Source: Sphingobium psychrophilum (GTDB lineage: Bacteria > Pseudomonadota > Alphaproteobacteria > Sphingomonadales > Sphingomonadaceae). Taken from it: a stretch of DNA of 38,279 nt. Shown here one piece after another: positions 1-7,489 of the stretch. A program made the position numbers and the translations under genes. The DNA lies in NCBI RefSeq assembly GCF_012927105.1, contig NZ_JABBFV010000028.1, forward strand, positions 1 to 38,279, in the 5' to 3' direction. Each line of letters starts with the position of its first letter. Within the stretch, counting starts at the first letter, position 1. A model generated the notes under the pieces. It was not told the origin of the DNA. It ran no database searches and saw nothing but the letters and a program-made list of their open reading frames with translations.

Positions 1-108
1 ATGCTCAGCGATGGACGTCTCACGACCAAGGCCTGGCACCAATTCCTCGATGACTTTATCGACGATCCCGAACTCGCCGCGCGCTTCAAGGCCCATAAGC
101 CGCGGTAA
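1..108 (+). CDS. Unidentified protein, probably only its C-terminal end
   Basis: An open frame runs from the first base of the window to a TAA at 106-108. It encodes 35 residues beginning MLSDGRLTTKAWHQF and ending FKAHKPR. An ATG sits at base 1, but with no upstream sequence this may be an internal methionine of a longer protein. The frame is hydrophilic, has no membrane segment and shows no motif I can assign. It points towards the polysaccharide genes that start at 249 on the other strand, so it is probably not part of that operon. Confidence 0.35.
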   Translation: MLSDGRLTTKAWHQFLDDFIDDPELAARFKAHKPR

Positions 109-119
109 CAATCGGACGG

Positions 120-214
120 TTACCAATATCCGAAGGTGCCGTAGAATGAATCATAGGTGATTCCAGCCACGCCCAGCGCGCGCGTGACGAAGAAGTCAGC
201 TGTTGACAGTGGCG
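120..214 (-). other. Short open remnant in the gap 109-248, unassigned
   Basis: The gap between the first reading frame and the Alg13-like gene holds no complete gene. One minus-strand frame is open from about 214 to a TAA at 120-122 and reads like a protein end (…FVTRALGVAGITYDSF…FGYW). It lacks a start codon because a TAA lies just upstream in frame. It could be the tail of a lost gene at the 3' end of the operon, or chance. No terminator with a T-run is visible downstream of the stop at 249. Confidence 0.2.
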
Positions 215-248
215 ATTAGAGAACGTGGCGCGATACGGCCTCCTGTTG

Positions 249-746
249 TCAATCAGGGTCACGGCCATCTTGTAGAAAACCTGCGACCGCTCTGACCAGT
301 TCAGGCGAAGCTTTACTTGAGAAGACGCCCCCCGTTTGCAACGGTTCGCGTAGCAGATGTGTCATTTTCTCCTTCAATGCGTCGGTATGCTCGACGATCA
401 TCAGACCTCGACGCCCGGCGAAGCGCTTGGCGGTGTCGCGCTGATGTTCCGTCGTATGCTCGCCCTTTGCAGCGATGCGCGGAAGTAGCAGCATTTGCTT
501 CTCAAGCTCTAGAGCCTGCAAGATTGAGCCCATGCCAACGTGCGCCACGAACAAGTCGGATGCTTGCAATCGCGCGCGATAATCTGCGCCTTCGACCATC
601 CGATCGAAGTCAGCGTGCCGTGGCAGATAGTCGCCACCGCCGATTTGGATGAACACCTCCTCGTTTGGGTTTTCGCCTGCCCACTCATCCACGGCGCGGA
701 CCATTCGGTCAAACGGCATGAACGATCCTACTGACGCAAAAATCAT
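249..746 (-). CDS. Alg13-like (PssE-type) glycosyltransferase catalytic subunit
   Basis: The product is about 165 residues and matches the C-terminal, nucleotide-sugar-binding half of a GT28-type glycosyltransferase (family knowledge: Alg13, PssE, MurG C-domain). It starts MIFASVGSFMPFDRMV, the usual 'VTVGT..F..L' opening. The donor-site region includes FIQIGGGDYLP, FVAHVGMGSILQAL (equivalent of the 'SHAGaGSi' loop) and LLLPRIAAKGEHTTEHQ, with conserved E and H/Q for UDP-sugar contact. I chose the ATG at 746 because it overlaps the stop of the upstream Alg14-like gene as ATGA; the longer ATG at 764 would lie well inside that gene. In related exopolysaccharide loci the pair forms a membrane-bound two-subunit transferase adding an early sugar to the lipid-linked unit. 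The exact sugar cannot be told from sequence. Confidence 0.85.
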   Translation of the reverse strand: MIFASVGSFMPFDRMVRAVDEWAGENPNEEVFIQIGGGDYLPRHADFDRMVEGADYRARLQASDLFVAHVGMGSILQALELEKQMLLLPRIAAKGEHTTEHQRDTAKRFAGRRGLMIVEHTDALKEKMTHLLREPLQTGGVFSSKASPELVRAVAGFLQDGRDPD

Positions 747-1195
747 AATATGCTCCCCCAGCAAGGCACGCCTTCCCGCTCTGCTACCTCAGGCCATTGC
801 GAGACAGTGCGGTGCGCAAAGCGGCGCGCAATCCGCCCGGATGAAGACAGTCGCTCCCCATTGGCAATGCTGTCTACCCATAAGGTGCGTGCACCAAGCA
901 GCCGACCTGCAATGATGAATGCGAGCCCTGGCGCAGAGCCGGTTGAAATTATCGCGCTTGGACGCTCTTTCAACACGATGCATATAGCATGTACTAAATT
1001 TCTAATGATCGCCATTCTGTGCAACCTTGAGGAGTCCTGAACGATGTACAAACGATGCCCCGGCATTGCTTCACCCCGATCTTTGAAAGTTGAGACGTAA
1101 GCAATCTCAAATCCATCGAAGGCATCGCGCATCCGAAGCAGTTGCACCCAATGCCCACCGCCCGATGCTACGGCCAAGAGTCTCTTTTGTTTCAT
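743..1195 (-). CDS. Alg14-like (PssD-type) membrane-anchor subunit of a glycosyltransferase
   Basis: A 150-residue product with the hallmarks of the Alg14/PssD family, the N-terminal acceptor-binding half of a split GT28 enzyme. Visible motifs are LLAVASGGGHWVQLLRM at the N-terminus, the YVSTFKDRG segment, IISTGSAPGLAFIIAGRLLGA (the family 'TGa.pg.p....ak..g' signature in an amphipathic or membrane segment) and WVDSIANGERLS. Family members recruit the Alg13-like catalytic subunit to the membrane. That subunit is encoded directly downstream with a 4-base ATGA overlap, which supports stoichiometric translation. No strong Shine-Dalgarno sequence precedes the ATG at 1195. Upstream lies a decayed gene, so this pair may now depend on read-through or on an unseen promoter. 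Confidence 0.88.
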   Translation of the reverse strand: MKQKRLLAVASGGGHWVQLLRMRDAFDGFEIAYVSTFKDRGEAMPGHRLYIVQDSSRLHRMAIIRNLVHAICIVLKERPSAIISTGSAPGLAFIIAGRLLGARTLWVDSIANGERLSSSGRIARRFAHRTVSQWPEVAEREGVPCWGSIL

Positions 1196-1303
1196 TGTGG
1201 GCCGGCATGCATAGAATGATTAACCGCTAAAATCGTGCACGTTGTGCCCGCAGACGTACTATCGCGCATGCAGCCACCTTGCTCTACCACGTGTTCTCCG
1301 CGG

Positions 1304-1661
1304 TCAATTCTGCCGGAACCAATCGCGGGTAAACATACCACCCTCAATAACTGTATTGCAGATGACATCGTGCCTGCAGTCATGACGCCAAGTCCTTCTT
1401 AACAAAATTGAATTTTGGCAAAAGTAAAAAATGACGAAATTCATAAACTCTGATGACTGGCTCATAAATCACGATCCTGATCCCGTTAGAATTGAGCCTC
1501 TTCTTGATCCATTGGATCGAGGAGTAACGAAACCATGTGAACATAGATTGATCAAAATACAAAATATCACAAATATCGTAAATCTGAGAACAGATATCTC
1601 CCTGTAGCCGACAATCCAAGAACTCTGATTCTGAACATTCACCATCAAGCACCGATATCAT
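1304..1661 (-). pseudogene. Frameshifted 3' remnant of a UDP-glucose 6-dehydrogenase-like gene
   Basis: The 93-codon frame 1380-1661 contains YSSIQWIKKRLNSNGIRIVI followed by YEPVI. This closely resembles the C-terminal NAD-domain signature of UDP-glucose dehydrogenases (SSIQG.MKRIKAKG..V.IYEP). That frame stops at 1380, but the next frame goes on with HDVICNTVIEGGMFTRDWFR to a TGA at 1304-1306, matching the family ending 'DVIVANR…VYTRDLF'. I infer the last 70-80 residues of a ~390-residue enzyme with at least one frameshift. The catalytic Cys and N-terminal Rossmann domain are missing, and the first 45 codons do not match the family. The segment is visibly AT-richer than its neighbours, which suggests foreign origin or drift. 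Its first codon overlaps the stop of the acyltransferase gene. Confidence 0.6.
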
Positions 1662-2799
1662 GTTTTGCTCGCCGATAAATCCGCATTCGCCATGCTAAGA
1701 ACTAACTGCCGAATCACGCCAGTCAGCGGGCGCTCTAAGAATCGGTAAACAACAATGCCGAAAAGGGTGCACCCGATCAGCGAACACAAAACGAAGCCAG
1801 CCCAGCCATACGGTCCATCCGGTACTAGCTTGCGCCAGACCTGCCCTAGCGCCGACATAGCCATGAAGTGCGACAGGTAAATCGAGTAGGATGCATCGCC
1901 TATTTCGCGAACAATAAGTTCCCACCAGCCGTCGAGGCGTAAAGGAACGTAAAGTGTCCCGAGAACGATGAGCAGTGCTGGCAGTCCCACCGCAAATGCA
2001 TGTGGCACGAAGTGCATCACGGCAGCCGAAAAGACTATACCCACCGAACCGATCACGATTGCCAACCACCAGAGCTTTGATGTTTTCGACGGATAACGTA
2101 AGAATGCCTCGGCTAGCAGCATACCATAACCAAACTCAAGGACCATAGAACGACTGTAGAAGTCGAGCGGCCTTGGAAGTGGCATTATGATTGGCAACAA
2201 TGTGATAGCAACGAGTACGCTGCAGGTGAATACCACCAACGGACCCCGCCGCGCCCTCGATATCGTCATTCCTATTGCGAAAATAATGTAAAAGAATATT
2301 TCATAGTTGAGCGACCATCCAGGCACAAGCATCGGATAATAAAGATTCTGGACTGGATGCGTCCACGGTATGAATAGGAATGAAGCGATCGTGTGCATCA
2401 AATCGAAACTACTGGTTTGAGCAACCGATGGGACGAAAAGCAACAATGCTAGCATGAAAACACTAAGAGCCCAGTAAAGTGGCAAAATCCGTACCAACCG
2501 ATCACGTAGAAACCGCAGCGAACTACGGCCGGGGGCCGCGCGGTGGAATACACCATTACGAAGCCGCTAATAATGAAGAACACATCCACACCTGCAGATA
2601 GCGCAAGCGGCTTAGCATAAGGATAGCCCATCCGCGTCAGTTGCGGAAAAACATGAAATAACACAATTAACATTGCTGCGATACCACGCAAATACTGAAT
2701 AGCATCGAGCGTCGGCTGACCACGGTCCTGCGTCACATTTATCGGTGTCGATTGCAATTGAGTGGCCATTTCTTTAACCGCTTCCCCAGATTGAACCAT
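1658..2799 (-). pseudogene. Acyltransferase-3 (OafA/ExoZ-like) with a frameshift in a G5 run
   Basis: Two overlapping minus-strand frames together make one acyltransferase-3 membrane protein of about 370 residues. The 5' part (2799 or 2769 down to about 2531) has IQYLRGIAAMLIVLFHVF and AGVDVFFIISGFVMVYSTAR, the opening helices with the catalytic His region. The 3' part (to 1658) continues with SSLRFLRDRLVRILPLYW and eight or so hydrophobic segments, ending with FLERPLTGVIRQ. The switch falls at the five Gs at 2531-2535 (five Cs on the coding strand); one extra base there would restore a full frame. It is either a true slippage mutation, a phase-variable tract or a sequencing error. Intact members O-acetylate or O-succinylate exported glycans. 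It opens a minus-strand group with the ugd remnant and the Alg14/13 pair. Confidence 0.8.
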
Positions 2800-2805
2800 G
2801 CATTA

Positions 2806-2817
2806 GCAGCATGCTGC
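2806..2817. promoter_or_regulatory. 12-bp perfect palindrome in a divergent intergenic region
   Basis: GCAGCATGCTGC is a perfect palindrome between the minus-strand acyltransferase start and the plus-strand GH5-like gene, an interval of about 70-100 bp. The position is what one expects of an operator serving both directions. The half-site GCAGCA/TGCTGC recurs in the inverted repeat at 9071-9105. No regulator is identified, and a role is inference. Confidence 0.35.
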
Positions 2818-2867
2818 ATTGCCGAAAAGCTTTGATTTTGTGCCGTTGCTCACGTAGGTTATTCCAT

Positions 2868-5051
2868 ATGCCTTCAAATAAAAAACTGTGGGTCTCGGCC
2901 AAACCGGCCGCATGGTGTGGCGCTATTTCGATCGCAGTGCTCCTGCTCTCCATTTCGATGGCGCACCCGACAAACCCGGCCGAATGGCTTCCGCTTAATG
3001 ATCGCTCGCTGGAGATAGTGGCAGGTAGTCCGCTCGATTTTTCTGAATTTGCAGGTGACTTGGCGCACAATGGCATACTCACCATCTCTGGCGACCGGCT
3101 GACGCTGAACGGTGCGGAGCCGCGGATCAACTGCGCAATGCTAGGGCCTGGTTTCTCGACTACCCCCGGCAGCGGCTTTCCAGATCATCCTACAGCGGAG
3201 CGCTATGCCGAGCAACTGCGGCGCCACGGCTATAATTTGGTGCGCTTTCATCACGTTGATTCGCTATTGATGGCTGGCGCGAAGGCCGATTTCGCGTTCA
3301 ATCCAGTTCAGGTCGATCGCCTGCAATATCTGATGGCGGCGCTTAAGAAGAATGGTATCCGTTGGTCACTTGATCTGATGACCTCGGACAATGCTGCGTT
3401 GGGCGGAGTATTTCCGAACCGCTGGTCAGAGCGGAACGGCATGCGCATCCGTCTGTACGTCGAGCGCCCAGCGTTCGTGCACTGGCAAAAACTGATGCAC
3501 AAGCTGCTGACCACAAATAATCCATACAGCCACGTTGCACCCGCAAATGATCCCGCAACGGCTATGGTTGTGTTGCTTAATGAGGGCGGCATTACGCATC
3601 AAGCGGCAATCGCCGGAAAGCGATTTCCAGATTTGTTAAAGCCCCCATATGCATCTTGGCTAGAAGCTAGGGGGTTAGATCGAATTTACGCTGACAAACT
3701 CCCTGCGCTCGTTCACGGCGGCGCTTCTATGGAGCAGTTTCAGCGCTTTTTGAATGAACTCCAGATCGCGGTGACCCGTGAAATGACTGAATCCGTCCGC
3801 AGCGCCGGGTATCAGGGACCTGTGACCGCATTCGCTTCCTGGCCGCAGCTTAACGCCATTCCCAGCAGGCGCGACCTCGCGCTGGTAGATATGCATGGAT
3901 ATGACCAGACGCCGCCAGGTGGAAAAGAAGGCGCGCAGGTGAGGCCGATCTCTTCATTTGATGACGCTGGTCGCTATCTTCAGCACATAGCGACCACGCG
4001 CTTCTTCGGTCGACCATTCATTGTTACTGAACATGATCAGCCCTTTTGGAATCCTTATCGCTATGAATCTGGCCTTGCGGTTCCTGCGCTTGCCTCACTG
4101 CAAGGGTGGCAATTCGTCTGTCGCCATGCCGACGGCCCGATTAACCTAGCCTATGATGGTGTCGGCACCCGCAAACAGGCGCTGCAACCTGACGGCGGAG
4201 GGCTAGACCCAGTTGCGCGCGCCGGCGAGACGCTTACTGCGTTGTTGTTGTTACGTGGCGAGATCGCCCGAGCGCGACCCCAGGTCGGCCTAAACGTCAG
4301 CGATGCCGAGGCATTGTCCAATGGCGGCGCGCGGGAAGTGCCTGCATCGTTGGGCGCAACTGCATGGATAGCACGAATCGGGTTATTTGATGCGCGCAGC
4401 ACAGCTGCTGGCGTGAATCCTGACCTCACAATGTCGGTGCCGATAGCACCACTGGCAGTGAGTTTCGGGCAGCGCTATGCAAACGCAAATCGGATCGTTG
4501 ACAAGCTACGCGCGCGCGGACTGCTAGCACCGGGCAATACTACTGACCCACTGCACAATCGATGGGAAAGCCCCGGCGGACAGGTGTTGCTGTTAGGTCA
4601 ACAGCGCGAACTGCGTGTAACGACCCGCCAGACTTCGGCGCTCGCTTTTGAAAAAGTGAGCGCGCCGGTGACCCTAGGCCCGCTTCGCATTAAATCTGCG
4701 GACTCATCGGCATTGCTGAGCTTTTCGGCGCTCGACGATCAGCCTTTGGGACATAGCCGACGTATCCTTGTTATCATGGCAAGCGATGCCCGAAACACTG
4801 GAATGAAGATCGCCTCCGACGGCACTCTCATTGCTCTTGGTCAACTGCCGCTGGAGCTTCGCAGGGTACGTGTGGCGGCTACGCTTGCTGCGCCAAAGGG
4901 CAGCGCTTGGCAGCTAACGCCGCTTCGGCTGAATGGCACGCTCGATACTCCCATTGGCTTACAAGCCGACTCTGCCGGGCTACAGGTCGCGCTTGATACC
5001 GCACTGTCTCCGCGCGGACCGACGACCTTCTTCCTGCTGGAGCGAGAATGA
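2868..5051 (+). CDS. Membrane-anchored or secreted GH5-like glycoside hydrolase
   Basis: About 727 residues from ATG 2868. The ATG at 2811 is less likely because the protein then starts before the signal-type segment. Residues about 15-32 are hydrophobic after a basic N-terminus, giving a signal peptide or anchor. The first half resembles a (beta/alpha)8 GH-A/GH5 hydrolase: GYNLVRFHHVDSLLM near the start of the barrel, WSLDLMTSDN, VVLLNEGGIT with the putative acid/base Glu239, LVDMHGYDQTP, and IVTEHDQPFWNPYR with the putative nucleophile Glu388. The last ~300 residues are beta-rich and unassigned. The long spacing between the two Glu is typical of these barrels. Its stop overlaps the aldo/keto reductase start as ATGA. 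In a polysaccharide locus it could trim or release polymer; the substrate is unknown. Confidence 0.7.
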   Translation: MPSNKKLWVSAKPAAWCGAISIAVLLLSISMAHPTNPAEWLPLNDRSLEIVAGSPLDFSEFAGDLAHNGILTISGDRLTLNGAEPRINCAMLGPGFSTTPGSGFPDHPTAERYAEQLRRHGYNLVRFHHVDSLLMAGAKADFAFNPVQVDRLQYLMAALKKNGIRWSLDLMTSDNAALGGVFPNRWSERNGMRIRLYVERPAFVHWQKLMHKLLTTNNPYSHVAPANDPATAMVVLLNEGGITHQAAIAGKRFPDLLKPPYASWLEARGLDRIYADKLPALVHGGASMEQFQRFLNELQIAVTREMTESVRSAGYQGPVTAFASWPQLNAIPSRRDLALVDMHGYDQTPPGGKEGAQVRPISSFDDAGRYLQHIATTRFFGRPFIVTEHDQPFWNPYRYESGLAVPALASLQGWQFVCRHADGPINLAYDGVGTRKQALQPDGGGLDPVARAGETLTALLLLRGEIARARPQVGLNVSDAEALSNGGAREVPASLGATAWIARIGLFDARSTAAGVNPDLTMSVPIAPLAVSFGQRYANANRIVDKLRARGLLAPGNTTDPLHNRWESPGGQVLLLGQQRELRVTTRQTSALAFEKVSAPVTLGPLRIKSADSSALLSFSALDDQPLGHSRRILVIMASDARNTGMKIASDGTLIALGQLPLELRRVRVAATLAAPKGSAWQLTPLRLNGTLDTPIGLQADSAGLQVALDTALSPRGPTTFFLLERE

Positions 5052-6031
5052 TGCGCCGCGTGAACCTGTACAAAACCGATCTTGTCACTTCCCCGCTCGG
5101 CATGGGCTGCGCCTCGCTCGGCTCGCGCTATGACGCTAACTACGGACTTCGCGCGCTGGAAGACGCATTCGATCGCGGTGTAACATGGTTTGATGTCGCA
5201 CCCGCATATGGCGCGGGCAACGCCGAACTGATCCTCGCACGGTTCCTCAAGCACAAACGCGCACAAGTGCAATTATGCACAAAGGTTGGCTTATCCGCAC
5301 CGAAAATGGGCATTGCTATGCGTCTGCTGACGCCCGTTGCTCGTCCGGTGATGGCGAAGGTCAAAGGTTTGCGCAGCGCAGTTCGAAAGAGTGGGGCGAC
5401 CACCAATCTCCACCTGCCCCTCACTGCAGAACTCATCGAGAAATCGATCGCGCGCTCGCTTGCCCGCCTCGGCACTGACCATGTCCAAGTCTATGCATTA
5501 CATAGCCCCGCGGCCGAAGATGTGGTGCGCGACGACGTACTGCGCGCCCTCGAACGGGTTGTCGCGCGCGGCCAAGCGCAGTACATCGCTGTTGCGGGTG
5601 AGCTCGACGCGGGGATCGCTGGAGCAGCCAGCGGACGATTCACCATCATACAGCTTGCGGACGATCCTGTAACGCTACCGCTGAACGAGGTGCGCGCCGC
5701 CGGGCGTGTTGGTATTGTCAGCCATTCCATTATGAGCATTGGAGGCGCGCACGCACTGCTGACCAAAAAATTGATTGCTAATTCGACGCTGCTCGATCAG
5801 GCCCGCGCCGAAGGATTTGGAGATTTGCCCGCCACTGCCGCATCTGGTTTGCTCATAGCTCGGGCATTTGCGAGTAATGCGGGCGGCGTCGTCCTAGCAT
5901 CGATGTTCGGGCGCGGTAATCTAACGAACAACGCTGCCGCCTCCGAACTGCCACCTGAAGCACTAAGCCGCTGCGAAGCGTTCGTAGCACGATGCATCGG
6001 TGGTAGCGAAAAGGCTGAATCACTTTGCTAA
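5048..6031 (+). CDS. Aldo/keto reductase family oxidoreductase
   Basis: A 327-residue cytosolic protein of the aldo/keto reductase superfamily (TIM barrel, NADPH-dependent). Motifs are SPLGMGCASLGSRYDANYG at the first strand, DRGVTWFDVAPAYGAGNAEL (family 'G.n.fDTA..YG..E' with the catalytic Asp and Tyr), LCTKVGL (Lys of the tetrad) and SIARSLARLGTDHVQVYALH (the 'SL.rL..dyvDly..H' His region). The C-terminal cofactor-binding part is less well conserved. ATG 5048 overlaps the stop of the GH5-like gene; ATG 5051 is also possible. The 12-bp overlap of its end with the convergent Fe-S gene leaves no room for a terminator. Many sugar-locus members reduce keto-sugars; the substrate here is not predictable. 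Confidence 0.85.
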   Translation: MMRRVNLYKTDLVTSPLGMGCASLGSRYDANYGLRALEDAFDRGVTWFDVAPAYGAGNAELILARFLKHKRAQVQLCTKVGLSAPKMGIAMRLLTPVARPVMAKVKGLRSAVRKSGATTNLHLPLTAELIEKSIARSLARLGTDHVQVYALHSPAAEDVVRDDVLRALERVVARGQAQYIAVAGELDAGIAGAASGRFTIIQLADDPVTLPLNEVRAAGRVGIVSHSIMSIGGAHALLTKKLIANSTLLDQARAEGFGDLPATAASGLLIARAFASNAGGVVLASMFGRGNLTNNAAASELPPEALSRCEAFVARCIGGSEKAESLC

Positions 6032-7489
6032 AGGCTTACCTTCCAACGCACTTTTATTCTGCGCGTGTAATATAAACGGGATGCGGTTTGGACGTAACAA
6101 GCGACGTATCATCTTCAAGACAGCACTCTCGCGTATTGCTCGCTTCAAGCCGTAGCGACGCAGGTAATAGGCGAACACCGGGCCGCTAATCAGTACCTTA
6201 AATACGGTCAGCGAGCCAACTGACCGCGCGAAACGAAAGGTCTCGATGCTCCGTCGCGAAAGCTGGGTCCGACGCAGATACAATTCCTTCCGCGCATCAT
6301 CGACCTGCGTGAAACTTGCCTCCACGCGCTTACGCGGGCGCCATTTCCCTTCCTGATCGAGATGTGCGAGCCGTACTGCAAGCCCTTCACGACGATGCCG
6401 CAGTCCACCCACCTGCGAATGCACGACGTCTTCGATAGAGGCATTGGACAGCACGATTGCACCGGAGACCCTACCCTCTTCGAGCACGGCACTCAACTCA
6501 GCGCGGCGCGAAACGATGATGTTATTGCCTCGCCAGTCCTGCTGGTAAGGCATTATCCAGGCATCACCCATGACGATATCCGCAGTCTCGGCGAACACGT
6601 CGTCGCAAAACTCGCATGCGTCATAGCGGAATAAAGACACTTCCCAATTCGCCGCGAATACGCTTTTGTTTAGCGCTGCCTTTGTGTAATCCCTGTTCGG
6701 AGTGAAGGCATATTCGTTGGCAGACCGTCCGGGGATCTTTGTCCTGAAATCGATTGCTTGAAGTTGGTCCGGCTTAACGCCTTGATTCCAGGCTAAATAC
6801 TCGCCGAAGAAACGACTTTTCAAATGGCCGCAAACCGTACCTACCACAAAAACGATCCGATCATTTAACACGGGGTCCTGCTGCATGAGAAGCCGCAACG
6901 CCTTGGAAAAACAGGGTACTGCCGTGATCGCATAGCGACCTGGCGTATTCCGGATTGTCTGCAGGATCGACGACATTTCAACAGGGTAGTAGGTCGATTT
7001 CCGCCCCCTCGCTAAGTCAGCATCGCTCGATGAAATGCCAAAAGCGAACAGGCCGGTACCTCCAAGTTGATTCGGTATTACATGTGCAACGTAATCGATC
7101 ATATTACGCTGCAACATTTCCCCCAGAAGCCAGGTAGTTATTCCGCCAGAACTTCCACCTTCGCGATCCTTTTGGTTAGCCACATGCCCTACCCGTATTG
7201 CGTTGTGATGCCCAATATGTTCGTTCCACTCTAAATCAGGACCAAACAATTGCTTTGCCAATACGGTTTCGTCGTCGCCCACGCCCGACATCGGGCAAAT
7301 CGTCATCAGGTCCATCTCTTCCCTAATCGGAGCCGGCGATGAAACGGGCTCCCCGACCTGGGCTTGCAAGAGCCCTTCATCGGTTTCGACAATTCGCATA
7401 ACTGCACTACCAATAGCGCAGGCACCGCAACCGATGCAAAACCCACCTGCGACTACCTTGTCTTTCAGCAACTGCGCGGATTTGTTCAT
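6020..7489 (-). CDS. Coenzyme F420 hydrogenase/dehydrogenase beta-subunit-like Fe-S protein
   Basis: A 489-residue protein from ATG 7489, which overlaps the flippase stop as ATGA. The N-terminus has FCIGCGACAIGSAVM, a CxxCxxC cluster, followed by ICPMSG. The middle has AITAVPCFSKALR and FVVGTVCGHLKSRFF, and then FRYDACEFCDDVFAETADIV with MGDAW, all typical of the FrhB/FdhB N- and C-terminal domains (Pfam PF04422/PF04432, by recollection). The family uses FAD and 4Fe-4S clusters. Members in bacterial glycan loci repeatedly sit beside polysaccharide pyruvyl transferases, as here with the divergent gene at 9158. Most Proteobacteria do not make F420, so the true electron carrier and substrate are open. 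The ~60 C-terminal residues are basic and could be a membrane-associated tail. Confidence 0.85.
   Translation of the reverse strand: MNKSAQLLKDKVVAGGFCIGCGACAIGSAVMRIVETDEGLLQAQVGEPVSSPAPIREEMDLMTICPMSGVGDDETVLAKQLFGPDLEWNEHIGHHNAIRVGHVANQKDREGGSSGGITTWLLGEMLQRNMIDYVAHVIPNQLGGTGLFAFGISSSDADLARGRKSTYYPVEMSSILQTIRNTPGRYAITAVPCFSKALRLLMQQDPVLNDRIVFVVGTVCGHLKSRFFGEYLAWNQGVKPDQLQAIDFRTKIPGRSANEYAFTPNRDYTKAALNKSVFAANWEVSLFRYDACEFCDDVFAETADIVMGDAWIMPYQQDWRGNNIIVSRRAELSAVLEEGRVSGAIVLSNASIEDVVHSQVGGLRHRREGLAVRLAHLDQEGKWRPRKRVEASFTQVDDARKELYLRRTQLSRRSIETFRFARSVGSLTVFKVLISGPVFAYYLRRYGLKRAIRESAVLKMIRRLLRPNRIPFILHAQNKSALEGKPLAK

Noticed and set aside
1192..1383. 63-codon minus-strand frame between the dehydrogenase remnant and the Alg14-like gene
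   Set aside because: A neighbouring frame carries the dehydrogenase-like ending, so this frame is probably out of phase.
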